A DNA stretch of 64,000 nucleotides from Sphingomonas sp. UV9. GTDB lineage: Bacteria > Pseudomonadota > Alphaproteobacteria > Sphingomonadales > Sphingomonadaceae. The notes under the pieces are model-generated. The model was not told the origin of the DNA, did no database searches, and saw nothing but the letters and a program-made list of their open reading frames with translations. Every line of letters begins with the position of its first letter. Within the stretch, counting starts at the first letter, position 1. This document shows positions 63,741 through 64,000 of the stretch, piece after piece. The position numbers and the translations under genes are program-made. The stretch lies in NCBI RefSeq assembly GCF_004101245.1, contig NZ_SCIN01000004.1, forward strand, positions 62,001-126,000. The letters are read 5' to 3'.

Positions 63741-64000
63741 GTGACCGAAGACCTGAACCAGATGCGCGAACACATGCTGACGGCGATCGGCGCCGCGTCC
63801 GGCCTCGACGCGCTCGACGCGTGCCGGGTCGAGGCGCTCGGCAAGCAGGGCACGATCACCGCACTGCTGAAGACGCTCGGCAAGATGACGCCCGAAGAAC
63901 GCCTCGTCCAAGGCCCGCAGATCCAGGGCCTGCGCGAAGCCGTCGCCAACGGCATCGCCGAGCGCAAGGCGACGCTCGAACGCGCCGCGCTCGACGCGCG
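63741..64000 (+). CDS. pheS: Phenylalanyl-tRNA synthetase alpha subunit, N-terminal part (cut by window end)
   Basis: GTG at 63741, with GGAG eight bases upstream, opens a frame that runs off the window. The first 86 residues match the N-terminal coiled-coil of PheS (LDACRVEALGKQGTITALLKTLGKMTPEERLVQGPQIQGLR), which contacts tRNA-Phe. The catalytic domain is outside the window. Gene order rpmI-rplT-pheS is conserved in proteobacteria. Confidence 0.9.
   Translation, partial: MTEDLNQMREHMLTAIGAASGLDALDACRVEALGKQGTITALLKTLGKMTPEERLVQGPQIQGLREAVANGIAERKATLERAALDA

Overview
The window comes from a high-GC alphaproteobacterium, most likely a Sphingomonas-type member of the Sphingomonadaceae. This is inferred from the very GC-rich coding DNA, three TonB-dependent receptors in 64 kb, a short-form HisG, HisN of the inositol-monophosphatase type, a solitary CobS/CobT pair, many GTG and TTG starts, and intergenic palindromes of the GTCATCCCGGCGAACGCCGGGA type. 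Most of it is a core chromosomal segment; nothing looks like a prophage, transposon or CRISPR array.

Layout. 1-7384: a truncated TonB receptor, an M16 peptidase, a small beta-rich protein and an S15/CocE-type hydrolase. 7522-11126: a translationally coupled pair, a DegT-type aminotransferase fused to an FAD/NAD(P)-binding oxidoreductase, followed by a GT2 glycosyltransferase. 11266-18206: two divergent L,D-transpeptidases of different families, a HAD hydrolase, rpmJ, a DUF4136 lipoprotein coupled to a cytosolic M14 carboxypeptidase, gpmA and purEK. 18403-30160, nearly all on the minus strand: hisG-hisD, nusB-thiL, hppA, a large single-chain MmeI-like restriction-modification enzyme, infA-maf-RNase E/G-yacG and tRNA-Phe. 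30208-39278: DUF2332, an RcnB-like protein, an epoxide-hydrolase-like enzyme, a BolA-GST-NUDIX-pirin operon, a J-domain protein and cobS-cobT with a ribbon-helix-helix gene. 39352-43271: an iron-regulated receptor/Sel1/PiuC operon behind two Fur-like boxes. 43347-52172: gyrB, AlkB-like, DsbA/FrnE-like, small proteins, DUF1810, a PEBP protein, a diguanylate cyclase, a peroxiredoxin and hisN. 52269-59814: a divergent cluster made of an ABC exporter (ATPase plus two DUF3526-type permeases) on one side and a siderophore-type TonB receptor with a secreted M14 carboxypeptidase on the other. 60270-64000: an AsmA protein, rpmI-rplT, a GIY-YIG protein and the start of pheS.

The strongest candidates for under-described biology are the divergent receptor/peptidase/ABC cluster with its own inverted-repeat operator and no regulator or precursor in view; the aminotransferase-oxidoreductase fusion coupled to a glycosyltransferase; and the solitary type IIL-like enzyme, whose D-X9-EXK nuclease motif is intact. 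Structural DNA features of note are a pair of inverted octamer arrays between hisD and nusB and a dispersed family of composite palindromes at gene ends.
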